A DNA stretch of 16,342 nucleotides from CALMZN01 sp964443785 (GTDB taxonomy: Bacteria > Patescibacteriota > Patescibacteriia > UBA1558 > GWA2-36-10). Position 1 is the first letter of the stretch, and the number at the start of each line of letters is the position of its first letter. Below are positions 15,577 to 16,342 of the stretch, in pieces. The stretch spans positions 1 to 16,342 of the forward strand of contig CAYUER010000018.1 of NCBI GenBank assembly GCA_964443785.1, in the 5' to 3' direction. The notes below the pieces were generated by a model, which ran no database searches, was not told the origin of the DNA, and saw only the letters and a program-made list of their open reading frames with translations. The translations under genes and the position numbers were made by a program.

Positions 15577-16342
15577 TATTATTTTATTCTTTATTTTTGT
15601 GAGTTTGCTTGTTTTGTGGCAGAGTATTGATGATGCTAAGTATTTTCAAGCTTGCTTTATAGATGTTGGTCAGGGTGACGCAGCTCTTTTTCGTACTCCG
15701 AATGGGCAAAATATTTTAGTTGATGGCGGGGCGGACAATCATTTGCTGCCCAATCTTGGCCAATGTCTGCCGTGGTGGGAGAGGAAGATTGATTATATTT
15801 TTATTTCCCATTACCATGATGATCATTATGCTGGCTTGGTTGATCTCTTGGATAAATATCAGGTCAAAAACATCATCACTCCAGCAGAGAAGCCAGATAC
15901 CGCTCTTTATTCAGCTTGGCTCTATGCTTTAGATAAACATCATTTAGTCGAAGAGACAGCGCTGACTGGTCATAGGTATGATTTTGGTGCCGGTGTGTCA
16001 TTGGCAATATTAAAAGCTCAAGATATAGACAGCCAAGATGCCAATGATGATTCCTTGGTTTTGAGGATATCGGATCAGGAAATAGACTATTTACTGACCG
16101 GTGACTTGCCTAGTGAGCAAGAGCAAATTTTATTGCAAAATAATATCAATGTAGAGGCAGAGATATTGAAAGTTGCTCATCATGGTAGCAAGCATTCTTC
16201 TGGTCAGGATTTTTTGACTAGTGTAGAGCCACAGGCTTGCATCATCTCTGCGGCCAAAGATAGCGAATATGGCCATCCACACCAAGAAGCCTTGGAGCGC
16301 TTGGCCAAAGTAAAGTGCAATATCTATGAGACTAGTCGTTTG
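15560..16342 (+). CDS. ComEC metallo-beta-lactamase domain protein (3' partial)
   Basis: 261 codons are open from ATG 15560 to the window end. A short basic start and one hydrophobic helix (about 5-20) precede a ComEC-type metallo-beta-lactamase domain: FIDVGQGDA (33-41), LVDGGA (53-58), metal site SHYHDDH (83-89), TGD (180-182) and VAHHGSKHSSG (205-215). In ComEC this domain is thought to degrade the non-transported strand or process incoming DNA. The ATG overlaps the end of the channel ORF by 17 bp in the +1 frame. The frame is also open upstream to 15545 (TGA at 15542). A CCCCAAAAA run (15550-15558) lies at the junction. Either a true gene split, a frameshift event or a one-base sequence error would explain it. 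Confidence 0.9.
   Translation, partial: MKRQINIILFFIFVSLLVLWQSIDDAKYFQACFIDVGQGDAALFRTPNGQNILVDGGADNHLLPNLGQCLPWWERKIDYIFISHYHDDHYAGLVDLLDKYQVKNIITPAEKPDTALYSAWLYALDKHHLVEETALTGHRYDFGAGVSLAILKAQDIDSQDANDDSLVLRISDQEIDYLLTGDLPSEQEQILLQNNINVEAEILKVAHHGSKHSSGQDFLTSVEPQACIISAAKDSEYGHPHQEALERLAKVKCNIYETSRL

Noticed and set aside
15720..15932. 70-residue plus-strand open frame
   Set aside because: It is in a different frame inside the metallo-beta-lactamase ORF (15560 onward), which carries the HxHxDH and AHHGS motifs.
1..16342. UGA recoded to Gly or Trp (as in Gracilibacteria or mycoplasmas)
   Set aside because: All genes are intact under the standard code, no gene is broken by an in-frame TGA, and an RF2 gene is present.

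Overview
The window is AT-rich, tightly packed and entirely plus-strand, with about a dozen genes read left to right and almost no intergenic space. The combination suggests a Candidate Phyla Radiation (Patescibacteria, Parcubacteria-like) genome: a giant secreted DUF4215/fibronectin-III protein, membrane-anchored thrombospondin-type-3 proteins with Asn-rich linkers, small single-helix hypothetical proteins, A/T-only leaders without Shine-Dalgarno sequences, and a ComEC in two pieces. This assignment is inference from architecture. No rRNA, tRNA, CRISPR array or mobile element was seen.

Region 1 (1-6033) is a cell-surface block. It starts inside a very large Cys-rich and Fn3-repeat secreted protein whose 5' end lies outside the window. 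Two single-pass membrane proteins follow, each with a short cytoplasmic tail, one helix, an Asn-rich spacer, calcium-binding type DxDxDG repeats and a different C-terminal domain.

Region 2 (6035-6779) is the ybeY-dgkA pair (rRNA maturation endonuclease and undecaprenol/diacylglycerol kinase), a gene order also known from Firmicutes. Region 3 (6786-9843) begins with a near-consensus sigma70-type promoter and carries ftsA, ftsZ and nrdR. A 100-N assembly gap removes the extreme 3' end of ftsZ and the ftsZ-nrdR junction. The FtsZ C-terminal FtsA-binding peptide is still visible immediately before the gap, so the protein is nearly complete.

Region 4 (9871-12532) holds a small membrane protein, an HtrA/DegP-type protease with one PDZ domain, and prfB (release factor 2). 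The RF2 has SEF in place of the usual SPF stop-codon recognition tripeptide, and none of the twelve gene ends visible in the window is TGA.

Region 5 (12580-16342) has a membrane-anchored beta-rich protein of unknown function built from about three similar segments. It is followed by comEC, divided into a channel ORF and a metallo-beta-lactamase ORF that overlap by 17 bp in different frames. The second ORF runs off the window end.

Most promising for follow-up: the RF2 SEF variant with the TGA-free gene ends, the split comEC with a C4A5 run at its junction, the surface module with its unusual domain layout and recent intragenic repeat, and the near absence of Shine-Dalgarno sites.
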